64,000 nucleotides of DNA. Source: Terramyces sp. JEL0728 (Eukaryota; Chytridiomycota; Chytridiomycetes; Rhizophydiales; Terramycetaceae). A model generated the notes under the pieces. The model did no database searches, had not been told where the DNA came from, and saw only the letters and a program-made list of their open reading frames with translations. Positions 14,113 through 25,747 of this stretch are shown one piece after another (positions within the stretch are counted from its first letter, which is position 1; every line of letters begins with the position of its first letter). The position numbers and the translations under genes are program-made. The DNA lies in the NCBI GenBank assembly GCA_027603945.1, contig JADIIU010000014.1:113773-177772 (forward strand). The letters are read 5' to 3'.

Positions 14113-14990
14113 TTATAGATCGCCGAATATCGTCGCTTCCAACCTATATCTGGCTCGTATTATAGGTCTAATATTAAAAGATATTTGCCTCACATCGTCT
14201 TCTTTTTCCAATTCCTCTAGAAAATCCAACACTTTTAGTAGCTCTGTATCTTCTCTATCGCTGTACCAACTTCTAATTGGAATACCGTTGTTTAGGTGGT
14301 ATCCGAATGCCTGTGGGCTGTTATCTACAATTACAGTTGTTGCTAAATCTCTACCGAGGACAGACAAATCTTTAACAAAATTACCGCTAATGAATGTGCA
14401 AGAGTCTCTGAATAATCTGTATTTGAACCAGTTATGATACGGATCAATAAGATTTGCCAGTTGATTGGCATAAATCTTTTGTGAAGCCGTGAATAATACT
14501 ACTTCATATTTCGCAGCGCATTTTTGCAAGAATTCGAGACAAAAAGGTCGAAGATTCCCGGCTACGTTGTATTCCTGCCCATTAAAAACAACATTGAAGG
14601 CTAAATCTGCTTTTTCGGCTGGATTTGTATGACAGTGAACCAGGGTTTCGTCTAAATCAAGTACCTACATAAAAAACAATTACCAGCGTGATTTTAGGTG
14701 AAGATCTGGTCTTTTTAGGAAGCACGTATGGCCGTTGAGTTTGTATTTGTTTGGGTAGATTCCTTATAAACAGCCAAGATGTAGTTTCTGGTATATCTTC
14801 ATCCTCGGTATCTGCTAGCGATTCTTATTATAAAAAAGTTACCATCATCACCTTCGCTTAGTGATTTCCGTTTTTCTGGAACTGAAGTTATGAGCTGCTT
14901 GTTTAGATCCAGTTTTGGAACAGTTTCTTGTCGCTTCATTGGTCTCTTTTTTGGAGACTGTATCGGCATGCGCTCTGTTTCTGTTGCCAT
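14113..14990 (-). CDS. SCP/FCP1-type (CTDSPL2-like) HAD phosphatase
   Basis: About 279 aa after removing two 19-nt introns. Members of this HAD family dephosphorylate serines, for example in the RNA polymerase II CTD or SMAD proteins. The catalytic DxDx(T/V) motif is seen as VLDLDETLVHCH at about residue 105, created exactly across the second splice junction. Downstream are VVLFTASQKIYANQL, LFRDSC, KDLSVLGRDL and TVIVDNSPQAF, all typical of SCP/CTDSPL2 proteins. The N-terminal ~90 residues are basic and low-complexity with SPKKRP. Whether it acts on the CTD or on another substrate cannot be decided from sequence. Confidence 0.87.
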
Positions 14991-15112
14991 AGTATTGGAT
15001 TTGGAATTGGTTTTTCAAAAAGTCAATCTCTCTGGCATTATTTACAAGCGGATAGATTATACCACAGTTGTAATAATAATTGCAGACTAGCTAATCAAAT
15101 TATTCTAATATA

Positions 15113-15804
<692 letters not shown>

Positions 15805-16021
15805 TTTAAAGCCAAAAAGCGTACGACGGTTTATATAGCGCCAAGGTTACACAAGGATGAGCAAATTAGTAGTTGGGGTTTACAGTAGATGCATTGTAAA
15901 GGAACATGCCAAGGATAAACAAGCTATCCAAAGCAGGTTTGTTTGCTCTCCTGGCTTATCTTGCTTGGGATAATCCAGACACACCTTTACTCTGATTATA
16001 AAATGCCAAAATCTAGGTTTA

Positions 16022-16719
<698 letters not shown>

Positions 16720-16968
16720 TCTGTTTTGAAAAGCAAAAACTTGGGAGGCTTGAGGTTGTACAAAACGAGACAAAGAGGATTGGTTCACTACTGGATATTT
16801 CATCAATGGGAATGCCTTCAAATACTACAGGTTGGGGAGGCGATGGCTCAAGTAGCTGCAGAGGCAATCTGATAAAGATTGGATGTGCACTATTTGCCAA
16901 GTAAAGGCACTCGGGACATGCAACTCAATGAAACACATAAAACAATACAAGAATGAAAGGCAAATACT

Positions 16969-17247
16969 TTAATATCTTGGTCTATCAGTAGCAATATTAA
17001 CTCTGACTTGTCGTCCGTCAATATCCTGTCCATCCATTCCAGCAACAGCAGCATCAGCTTCAGTAGCAGAAGAGAAAACAACAAATCCAAATCCTCTGCT
17101 TCGTTGAGTTTCACGATCCTTCAAGACAATTGAGTCAACGATTTCACCGTATTGGGAAAATGCATCGGATAGTGATGCATTGTCGACTCTCCAAGACAGA
17201 TTACCTACAAAGATCTTTGTTCCTGGTGCTGCATCTCTTCTTGACAT
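16969..17247 (-). CDS. Small single-RRM RNA-binding protein
   Basis: A single-exon gene of 92 aa consisting almost entirely of one RRM. RNP2 is KIFVGNLSW (about residues 11-19) and RNP1 is RGFGFVVF (about 51-58), both with the aromatic residues that stack on RNA bases. The C-terminus DIDGRQVRVNIATDRPRY ends the fold with no glycine-rich tail, unlike plant or animal glycine-rich RRM proteins. Among the intron-containing genes here it is one of the few uninterrupted ones. Specific RNA target and pathway cannot be inferred. It is divergent from RIB43A across a 455-bp region with a minisatellite. Confidence 0.9.
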   Translation of the reverse strand: MSRRDAAPGTKIFVGNLSWRVDNASLSDAFSQYGEIVDSIVLKDRETQRSRGFGFVVFSSATEADAAVAGMDGQDIDGRQVRVNIATDRPRY

Positions 17248-17702
17248 TTTAAAAGAATTTCTGCTTTCTGGAGTTGAGATCTATCTTTTTGATTGGTCAA
17301 TTAATTAATTCCGCAAGCCCCTTGAAATAACTGGACTTTGTCGCGATGGCGTACTTTCTAGCATGTATCATTGGTCTGAATTGAGAATACTACATTGCAG
17401 GCTTGTACATCACCTGAAAATATCATAAGCAGAGTACGCCTGGGTAAAAATGACTTTTGCTAATGCCATTCTCTTGATTGCCGCCAGATCTATTGCGGGT
17501 AAAAGAAATCCTGCTTGGCTTCCTATTCATCCTGCCTAGCTTCCTATTCATCCTGCCTAGCTTCCTATTCATCCTGCCTAGCTTCCTATTCATCCTGCCT
17601 AGCTTCCTATTCATCCTGCTTAGCTTCCTATTCATCCTCTGCTCAGTATATTCAAAGTGCCTTTGTATTCACGCAGGTGATGTCATACTATCTTTGCCAA
17701 AA
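17248..17702. promoter_or_regulatory. Divergent RRM/RIB43A intergenic region
   Basis: This 455-bp stretch separates the RRM start (minus) from the RIB43A start (plus). It contains the 21-bp tandem repeat at 17510-17635. I see no other gene. Open frames crossing the repeat on both strands are a consequence of a repeat unit divisible by three. Confidence 0.5.
17510..17635. repeat. Minisatellite, six copies of a 21-bp unit
   Basis: Six head-to-tail copies of CCTGCCTAGCTTCCTATTCA plus T. The first and last copies differ slightly (CCTGCTTGG, CCTGCTTAG), the middle four are identical. The period of 21 keeps all frames open, which gives artefactual repetitive peptides on either strand. Confidence 0.97.
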
Positions 17703-18937
17703 ATGTACAAAGTAGAAATACTAGGAGATAAAATAGAGCAGGAGGCAATCGAACGCAGAAGAAAACTCGATACTGAAAGAAAAGAAAGGATTTTCAACCC
17801 AAAAGCCCGTATTTTAGGAGTAAGATTTCCTAATTCAGGTTGACGTGAATGCTCTCGACACTCAAATCCAAATTAAAAATGAATTGGCAAAGATTGAAAA
17901 AAAGAGAGATGAAACATTTGATAACGAAGCTAAAATGAATACTCAAATTCTGCAATTGATGGATGAAAAGGTCAAAGAAGCACGCAGACAGCAGCTCAAA
18001 GAAACTAACCGGTACCGTATTTTGAATCAAAAAACAAACCAAAGAAGAGAATTTGATTTGTATGATCCAAAAGCCCTTCGAAACGAATTACCAGCAAGGG
18101 TATCGGACGACGACCCAAGAATCGGCGTTTCTTCATTGCAAAAATTCGAAGGGGAAGATTTGGTTGCTCTAAAAAGAGATGTTTTACAAAAAGAACAAAT
18201 GAGAGTATGGACTGACGAGCAACTCTATGAAAAAGAACGAATGAAACAAGCATTCCGAGAAGAATCGAGGTACAATTGAAATAACCATTGCAAATACGCG
18301 CAATTCCAAAAGAATATTAATGACAAGATGGATGCATTGCAAACCGCTGTTGAAAAGGCAAAGAAAGATCAGGCGAGGTACGATAACGAATACAATCTGG
18401 CATTGGTGATTATTGCTAATAATAGAGTCAAGAAAAACGTCGCCGGGAAGAAGCTCAAAAAGCTTACGAAGCTGAACTTGATACACGTGAAATCATCAGT
18501 AATATCAATGGAACCTTCTTGTCTGAACAACCAAACGTATTCGGAAATGACCGCCACAAGTAAGTAGCCCTAACACTAGAGTGCGAGTTGACCTATTCAA
18601 AGGATTCTCTCCGTCCCAAAAACAGGAAATATTGAATATAAGAGACAAGCAACGCCAAGATAACCATAAAACCAAACTACAAAAACAAAAAGACCAGGAA
18701 GAATGGGAATTGCGCGACCTTGCCAATCGTAGAACCATTGAACTTTTGGATAGAGAAAAGAATAGAAAATCTAGAGAATTGGCTGTTAGAATTCGGCAAG
18801 AAAATCAATTGAAGGCAGAGGAAGATAAAAAGAGGTTTTTGGTTTTTAATTAGAGACAGTATTATATTGACAAGGTTCTGTACAATAATCCACCAAGGGA
18901 AGAGTATTTTGCACAATTTAACACTACCAGTCGTTAA
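17703..18937 (+). CDS. RIB43A: RIB43A-like flagellar protofilament ribbon protein
   Basis: A filamentous coiled-coil protein inside the A-tubule of doublet microtubules. About 377 aa after removing introns of 19, 21, 20, 20 and 21 nt. The N-terminus MYKVEILGDKIEQEAIERRR, then RIFNPKARILGVDVNAL, is the classic RIB43A start; the C-terminus ends PPREEYFAQFNTTSR like animal RIBC2. Long charged helices fill the middle. One oddity: the reading frame has a TGA near 18281 that is removed only if 18270-18290 is an intron ending in TG rather than AG; downstream SKYAQFQKNINDKMDAL then continues the family pattern. The last intron must use the second AG of ATTAGAG. The AATAAA signal overlaps the stop (TAATAAA). 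Confidence 0.92.
18270..18290 (+). other. Putative GT-TG intron in RIB43A
   Basis: 21 nt beginning GTACAATTGA and ending ACCATTG. It has a branch-like AATAACC, the normal size and the exact length needed to keep frame and remove an in-frame TGA, but ends TG. No AG is available that restores the frame. A one-base sequence error (ATTAG read as ATTG) within the intron would also explain it. Confidence 0.6.
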
Positions 18938-19091
18938 TAAAGCGAGATTTTGTTTAAATACTATGTAGATGAAATCAATGCTAGAACCAATGGTGTCGAC
19001 ACGATGATTGTTGAAACTGGGCAGATATTACTCGGCCGTTATTGGAATTGGATGCACCAGCAAGAATTGGAATTGCTTTATTATTACATGA

Positions 19092-19772
19092 TTATCGATT
19101 GCACAACAATATAAATGTCTGTATAGCAATCAAAGTGCTGTTTTTACTCTGCGCTGTAACTAAATTGTCATCTGCATTACAATCGATTTACCGACTACTA
19201 TATGAAGACCATTCTTCCTACTAGCGCTGTAATCTCCAAAATAACTGAATATAAAATCCTGTATCGACTCTTGATCCTTCTCAATCTCGCCATTACCCGG
19301 CTAGTATTAATTATTAGTACTGCGGTGATATTATACCGTTCAAAAATCCAAGGTAAATCAGCAGTGGGTTTTGTAGCGAATAAAGCAAAAGTCCCTGTTC
19401 CTATTAAACAAATCGGTTCTTGTTAATAAAAAATACTTTTGAATTTGAGAAATGAATAGATGAATTCTAGTAGATCTAGCTGCTTGTAATGATAAAATCC
19501 TATCTAAGATTATGCAAACCTTGGCCGTCAGGAACAACTAGTCCCTGGTAGTCGTTCTTTACTGGATCCAGTTTATGTACATCTAGCGGCTTGATTTTTG
19601 CCAGTAATTCTTCTATAAAAGGTGGTTTTTGGTCAAACACTGGCAGTTGCCCTTTGTAAGTGATAATATCAATATGCTGGAACACTGTCGAACAAACAGA
19701 ATACACTTGAACAAACTGTTTCGCGGATACTCCGGGCTCATTTATAGGAAGCAACAGTGCTATCTTTGACAT
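19092..19772 (-). CDS. GATD1-like class I glutamine amidotransferase-fold protein
   Basis: About 196-200 aa. The exons read KIALLLPINEPGVSAKQFV, GLVVPDGQGFYHY, KKPICLIGTGTFALFAT, IQDFIFSYFGDYS, and end VTAQSKNSTLIAIQTFILLC. This order matches the DJ-1/PfpI-fold GATD1 (PDDC1) family along its whole length. The position of the nucleophile elbow (ICLIGTG) has no cysteine, as in human GATD1, so amidotransferase activity is doubtful. Introns are 20, 18 (19419-19436) and 20 nt; the last is ambiguous: a canonical 32-nt intron (19160-19191) loses four residues, while a 20-nt one would be non-canonical. The start codon lies 57 bp from that of RPN2. Confidence 0.8.
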
Positions 19773-19801
19773 TATTTCCTGATTTCACTTTTATTGAAAA
19801 T

Positions 19802-19815
19802 TTTCACACCCTTGT
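19802..19815 (+). promoter_or_regulatory. TTTCACACCCTTGT element upstream of RPN2
   Basis: Lies 28 bp upstream of the RPN2 ATG. Similar elements stand 27 bp upstream of RPN7 and RAD23. Candidate shared proteasome-gene element; function is inference. Confidence 0.4.
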
Positions 19816-19829
19816 CGAATTTTTTACAA

Positions 19830-22802
19830 ATGGTTATTTCTGCATCGGCTGGTACCTGATTCCTAACTACAGCTGGAGTATTATCACTCTTGGATGAACC
19901 TAACAATGATCTAAAGATATACGCGCTCAAGGAACTTGACTCAATCGTTGATTTGTTTTGGGCAGAAATTGCGGATCAAATTACTAAAATGTACTGTTAA
20001 AATAACCTAGTGAAATATTGTATGAAGATAAAAATTTTAGCGAAAGACATTTGGCAGCTCTCGTTGCTTCAAAAGTACTTTTACCTGACCTAGGTCTACT
20101 ATCACTTGGCAGAATACGATGAATCGCTTACTTTTGCACTTGGAGCCGGAAGTTTGTTTGATTTGAATCGAAAGACAGAGTACGTTGAAACATTGATTTG
20201 TAATTTATAGTTGATGTCTAGCAAAAGCGATTGATAAATACATTGAAAAGAGAAATCAACAGTTGGACGACCCTTCGGTAGTTATTGATAAAGGATTGGA
20301 AGAAGTTGTCCAACGGATGTTTGGAAAATGTTTTGATTCAAAGGAATACCAATCTGCGCTCGGAATTGCCATGGATTCATTGAGATTGGACATGATTGAA
20401 TTCGCAATTACTAAAGGAGATTCGGCGACACTGTTGGCTTATGTATTGGAATCTGCAATGACGATTGTACAAAACTTGGTTTTCAGAAACAAGGTAATTT
20501 TGCCTTTATCCAGGTGTTGAATTTGCTTGTCAAGCTTTACGAAAAACTAGCAGTTCCGGATTATATTTCGATTACCCAATGCTTTGTACACTTGAACGAT
20601 CCATTCTCGGCTGCAGAACTATTGAAAACATTAGCGTCTGGATCTGAAGATGATCAATTAACTGCTTTCCAGATTGCTTTCGACATTGAAGATAATGCAA
20701 CACAAGAATTCTCTTCAAAGGTAAAAGCCGCACTGCCAACCCCCGAGCCAGAACCGGAAGCAAACGCAATGGAAGTTGATGAAGAAAAAGCACCTCTATT
20801 ATCAAGCCCAACCAACTGGGTTGTTGTCGGAAAGAACTCTCCAATTGCAAAATTACATGAAATTTTATCTGGATCGATTTCAATTAAATTGTACCTGGAA
20901 TTCCTCTTCAAAAACAACAATACTGATATTTTGATTTTAAAGAACACAAAGGTTGCTTTTTCTAATGTAGAATGCGTTCGACTCTAGAAATTCTGCTCAC
21001 CACTCTGCGATTACTTTTGCTAATGCGTTTTCGAATGCTGGTACCACTAGTGATGAGTTTTTACGACAAAGTTTGGAATGGCTGTCAAGAGCAAATAACT
21101 GGACAAAGTTCAGTGCGACGGCGGCTTTAGGTGTTATTCACAAAGGACATTTATCTCAAGCAACAGCATTACTTGCTCCATACTTGCCTCAAGAAGGCGT
21201 CAGTGGATCTGCTTATTCCGAAGGCGGTGCTCTCTTTGCATTAGGATTAATTCATGCAAACCACGGCACAAATGTTTTGCCAACGCTTACCAAAGCACTT
21301 ACCACTGCACAGTCTGAGGTATTACAACATGGTGCTGCTTTAGGGCTTGGTGTTGCTGGAATGGCAACTGGAAATGAAGAAATATACGAGGCTTTGAAGA
21401 CTGTATTATTTAATGACAGCGCTGTCGCTGGTGAAGCTGCCGGTCTTGCGATGGGTCTTGTAATGCTTGGAACTGGAATGCCCAGAGCAGTGGAAGAGAT
21501 GTTGCAATATGCCCATGATACTCAGCATGAAAAGATTATCAGAGGTCTTTCATTGGGACTAGCCATGTTGATGTTTGGCAGGGAAGAAGCCGCTGACGCA
21601 TTCATTGAGCAACTGTGTGGTGACAAAGTACTTGATTATTTATCTAGGATCCTATTCTCCGCTATGGCGGTATGTATACTGTTGCAATGGCCTATGCGGG
21701 AACTGGAAATAACAAGGCCATCAAAAGATTATTGCATGTTGCAGTTTCAGATGTAAATGACGATGTAAGAAGAGCAGCAGTTACCGGATTAGGTTTCCTG
21801 TTGTTTAAAACTCCACAACATGTACCAAGAATTGTCCAATTACTTTCTGAAAGTTACAACCCACATGTTCGATACGGAGCTACACTTGCCCTTGGAATTT
21901 CATGTGCAGGAACTGCCTTGAATGAGGCAATTGAAATTTTGGAACCAATGACCAAAGACAATGTTGATTATGTCCGCCAAGGAGCGTTGATTGCCCTGGG
22001 TATGATTTTGGTTCAGCACAACGAGCAATCGTGCCAAAAAGCTGGTACTGTGAGAAAGTTGTATGAAACTATTATTGCAGATAAAAGAGAAGACATGTTG
22101 GCCCGTCTCGGCGCAACTTTAGGACAAGGTATTATCGATGCTGGTGGTCGCAATGTCACAATTTCGCTTGCCTCCCGTTCAGGATATGCAAACATCCCGG
22201 CAATTGTTGGAATGGCGGTATTCACTCAATTCTGGTACTGGTATCCACTCGCCCACTTTTTATCCCTATCATTCAACCCAACTGGAATTATCGCATTAAA
22301 CAAAAATCTTGATGCTCCACATTTCCAGCTCTTATCTAATGCTCGTCCATCACTATTTGCCTACCCACCCGCTACAAAACCACCCACAACCGAAACTGTA
22401 GAGAAAGTCGCGACCGCAGTTTTGTCTACTACTGTCAAATCAAAAGCACGCCAAAAGAAAACAAAGGATGCGATGGAAGTGGTAAGTTATAATTTATATT
22501 TAGGACGAAGAAAAGAAGGAAAAAGAGCCAGAACAGAAGGAAGAAAAGAAACCTAAAAAGAAAGAAGATCAATTCCAGGTATTGGACAACTTCAGCCGCA
22601 TTGTCCAAGCACAAGAAAAATATATCGCATTCCAACCAGATTCTAGATATACTCCAATCAAAAAGGTAAATAGTTAATAATGAAGCAACTTGTCGGAATT
22701 GTCTTGTTGAAAGATAATCAACCTGGGCAACCAGAGAGTTTGATCGCCTCTGCTATGAATGCAACTAAAGACGCCAGTGCACCTTCAGCTAGCACCAATT
22801 AA
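19830..22802 (+). CDS. RPN2: 26S proteasome regulatory subunit RPN2/PSMD1
   Basis: About 929 aa (human 953) after removing nine introns of 19-22 nt. It is the large scaffold of the 19S base that binds ubiquitin receptors. The N-terminus [14 protein letters not shown] and [18 protein letters not shown] match the family. The toroid of PC repeats is visible ([98 protein letters not shown]). [27 protein letters not shown] and a lysine/glutamate-rich insertion complete the C-terminal part. It is divergent from GATD1 with only 57 bp for both promoters. Confidence 0.97.
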
Positions 22803-22883
22803 GGATTCACTCCTAATTGGACTTAATAAAAATTCTTTTGTTAATTGCGGATTTGGAGCATAGATTCATATCGTAAAAACAAT

Positions 22884-25478
22884 TTATTCAATAAAAGACG
22901 AGCTTGTTAGGGCAGACTTTGCTAGAAGTGAACCTGAACCTTTCTTTGCACTGACCCAGCTTTGAAAAAACACATCCCAGCTTTTCACCGACTCTTCATC
23001 CTGATAAATAACTTCATATTTCACTCTATTGACAGTATACTTTCGATGTGTACCATTCGGCCTATCACTGGCGAATTCTTTGATGTATTTTTTGAACCAA
23101 CATTCTCCGTTGGCATCCACTGACCCTGCTTTATCCTCCAAACTTAATTTAGTGTAAGTTAAAAACGATACAGAATCGGAAGAATGCGAAATCATGACCC
23201 TACTTTTCCAATCATTGAACACTCCTATTCTTCGCATTAAGACTACTGTCTCTTTAGATTTTGTTTCGTTTCTGTCATTTGGTGATTTTACCGCGCAAGA
23301 TGATGTTGACTTTGAAATTTTACTGCTTCCTCGCTTCTCATTTTCGTGTACCCAAGCATTGTAGACTTTAAGCAGGAATATTGCAATCAAGTTGAAAAAC
23401 AAAAGGTACGAGTGGGCAATGATCTTCACAACGGCTTTGAGACGAAAAGATAGTCCGCTGGTCAGAAGAATAGTGGAAGCAAATAGGGATACCTAGATAT
23501 TAATATGGAGTACAATAACTGTGTTGTATATCGAGTAGATGATCATATTGGTTTCATTGTATTTTGACGGTATCCTTCTTGCTCTAAAAGCCATATAGAG
23601 GTTTAATGCGAGTACAATGGAAGAGTAGACCACCAGCGAGTCGACCATGCTTTCCTGAAAAGAAGATGAGGCCGAAGAACATGTCCACGCAAAGGCACCT
23701 TTGACAACTGTCGCTGCGGTAGCTTTAGGATAATCTGCAGCATTCCAGATTAGAATTATGATTGCCGATGGGATTGCGAACGAAGTGCCAATGAGAATGA
23801 CTATTATGTGGGGAAATTTAAATCCTGTTATTGGTTTCATGAATATTGTGTATATCCTAAAAGTCTTTATGTACATTAACCCATAATACGCTGTGAATGT
23901 GATTGGGATGATAAAAGAATCGAGAATACATGATATCCTCGTCGGTTTCCCCAACATCGTCAGCAAACCAAACCAGGAGAGCAGCAAGACCGTTTGCATC
24001 GCCAGTCCTGTAAAATAATCCGAGGATTTTATCGCTGGTTTAGTTCTAAACCACGTTGTACCCGCTATACCCGCCAAACTTGCTAATGTTCCAAGGCCAA
24101 ATAGTACTGCAATCAGAATTCCCAGAGGGTCATATTCAAGACTCAGATAGTCGGCCACCGTCGTTGGATCAATCACATCAACAGGCTTGATGGCCGTTCC
24201 CCCAGGATAAATATACGGATGAATTGGCACCTCTCCATTATTTTCTAACTGTGCAACCATCAGGCAACTTAGGTCACTCTGATAATTAAATACGGCATAG
24301 TCGCCACCTCTTTCCCCATTGCTATCCAACTCGATCCTTCCAGTTGTAGTTTCAAACATAGGAAACGAAAATGAAGCCGGAACCTTCATTTGTGAATTCA
24401 ATTCGCCTGCATTAACAAATAGTACCATTCGCAAGCTTGGTTACATTGTTTCCATTGGCTTTTACCAAGGCGTCGAATCCCAGAGCCATCAAGTCAACAC
24501 AACTGGATTCAAAATAGCCATATGGACCAGTGCGGTTTACAGCGGAATAATTTGCTGCGGGGTTATTTACGTCAAGTCTATTTGCTTTCCAATATTCATC
24601 AAATGCATCTGCTACAGCTCCGTCCTGTCTTTCTTGGGGAAACAAGAATGTAGTTCCAACGATATCAGGCGTCACTGCAACTTGCTTTAATGTGTCGGAG
24701 CCAATCCAAAAATATCCCCTTCCATATACTCCAACTTTGGCAGCTTGCTTGACGATGGTTTCGTAATTACCTGGTAGTCCAAAATAGACTACAATCCGTG
24801 CTTCCGATGAAAATATCTGTTGAGCGACCAGATTCGCGCCTGCATCATCAATATTTGTTTCTATCAATTGTCGGGATAGTATTGTAAGGTTGTAATTTGC
24901 TGCATAGTTCAAAAATGAAGAAATCGCGCCATTTCCATAATCTTCGTCTGTGTTGATTGTCGCAATCTTCCCCCAGCCTTGAGCATAGATATACTTGGCC
25001 ATTGCTAAAGAGCCAGCAGAATCGTTTGGGATGGTCCTAAAAAAGTTTGGATACAGATCTTTCCGTCCAAGGTCTAGACATTAGCTGATATCCTACTTGG
25101 ATTCGTTGAACCTCCATCGCAGATTGGAATATTGTAATTTTGAGATATAAGTGACGTTATAGTAGTGAATTGCGACCATCCTGCCCCAATAATGAAAATC
25201 TCTTTGCTAGCTATTATATCAAGGACATCAGAGATAAGGGGTTCATTATTTTGGGCATAGTTGTAATACGTCGGCACGATTGTAGCATCAGCATGAATCA
25301 AGCTTGAGTTTCCGTGATTCAACTGGTCTATTCTAACAAATACAGCTTCAATCAAATCGCTGGAATCGCTTATTCCTTTCAGCGAATCAAGAAGAACCGC
25401 AACAGTAATTTTGATAGTACCGTTTGGGGTAAGTGCTTGTGCTGCTCCTAACAAATATGGAACGAGGCGGAGACGCAT
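22884..25478 (-). CDS. Class C (GABA-B-like) GPCR, copy 1
   Basis: About 843 aa after removing introns of 23, 19 and 21 nt. A short signal peptide (MRLRLVPYLLGAAQA) precedes a periplasmic-binding-protein-type ligand domain (KITVAVLLDSLKG, LGRKDLYPNFFRTIP, YGNGAISSF). Seven hydrophobic segments follow, with IKSSDYFTGLAMQ and YYGLMYIKTFRIYTIF resembling the 7TM_3/GABA-B family. A ~130-residue cytoplasmic tail (LMRRIGVFNDWKSRVMI, then WDVFFQSW near the end) is conserved in copy 2 and could be a PH-like domain (inference). The ligand is unknown. It is a tandem duplicate of the next gene, with shared intron positions. The ATG used is the first one; upstream sequence in frame lacks ATG. Confidence 0.87.
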
Positions 25479-25747
25479 TGTAAAGTTTTTCAAACTTTAC
25501 GTCACTGTCAAGCATGTACCCAAACAGACAATATATCGATTTAACTCAAACGATTTAGAATCTGTAACTCACAGCTAAAGACTGGTGGTGAATTCCCGAA
25601 AAAATCTTATAGATTGCGCCAGAGATATCGCGTTTGTGAATATCGGTTTTTTGGCGTCGGGGTTTTTGTTGCCAGTAAATGAGATAATAATTAAAACCCG
25701 TCAGGAATCTGTTTTTATATAGAAGAGTTTAATTTTGCGTGTGAAAA

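Noticed and set aside
17478..17843. Open frame encoding a repetitive hydrophobic peptide upstream of RIB43A
   Set aside because: The peptide is only the minisatellite read in frame; RIB43A clearly begins at the ATG at 17703.
18279..18284. TGA read as an amino acid in RIB43A
   Set aside because: CFAP299 and ARV1 end at TGA, so TGA is a normal stop; the codon also falls inside an intron-sized segment.
19042..19426. Two plus-strand open frames that look membrane-like
   Set aside because: They are antisense to spliced exons of the GATD1-like gene, which match that family over its full length.
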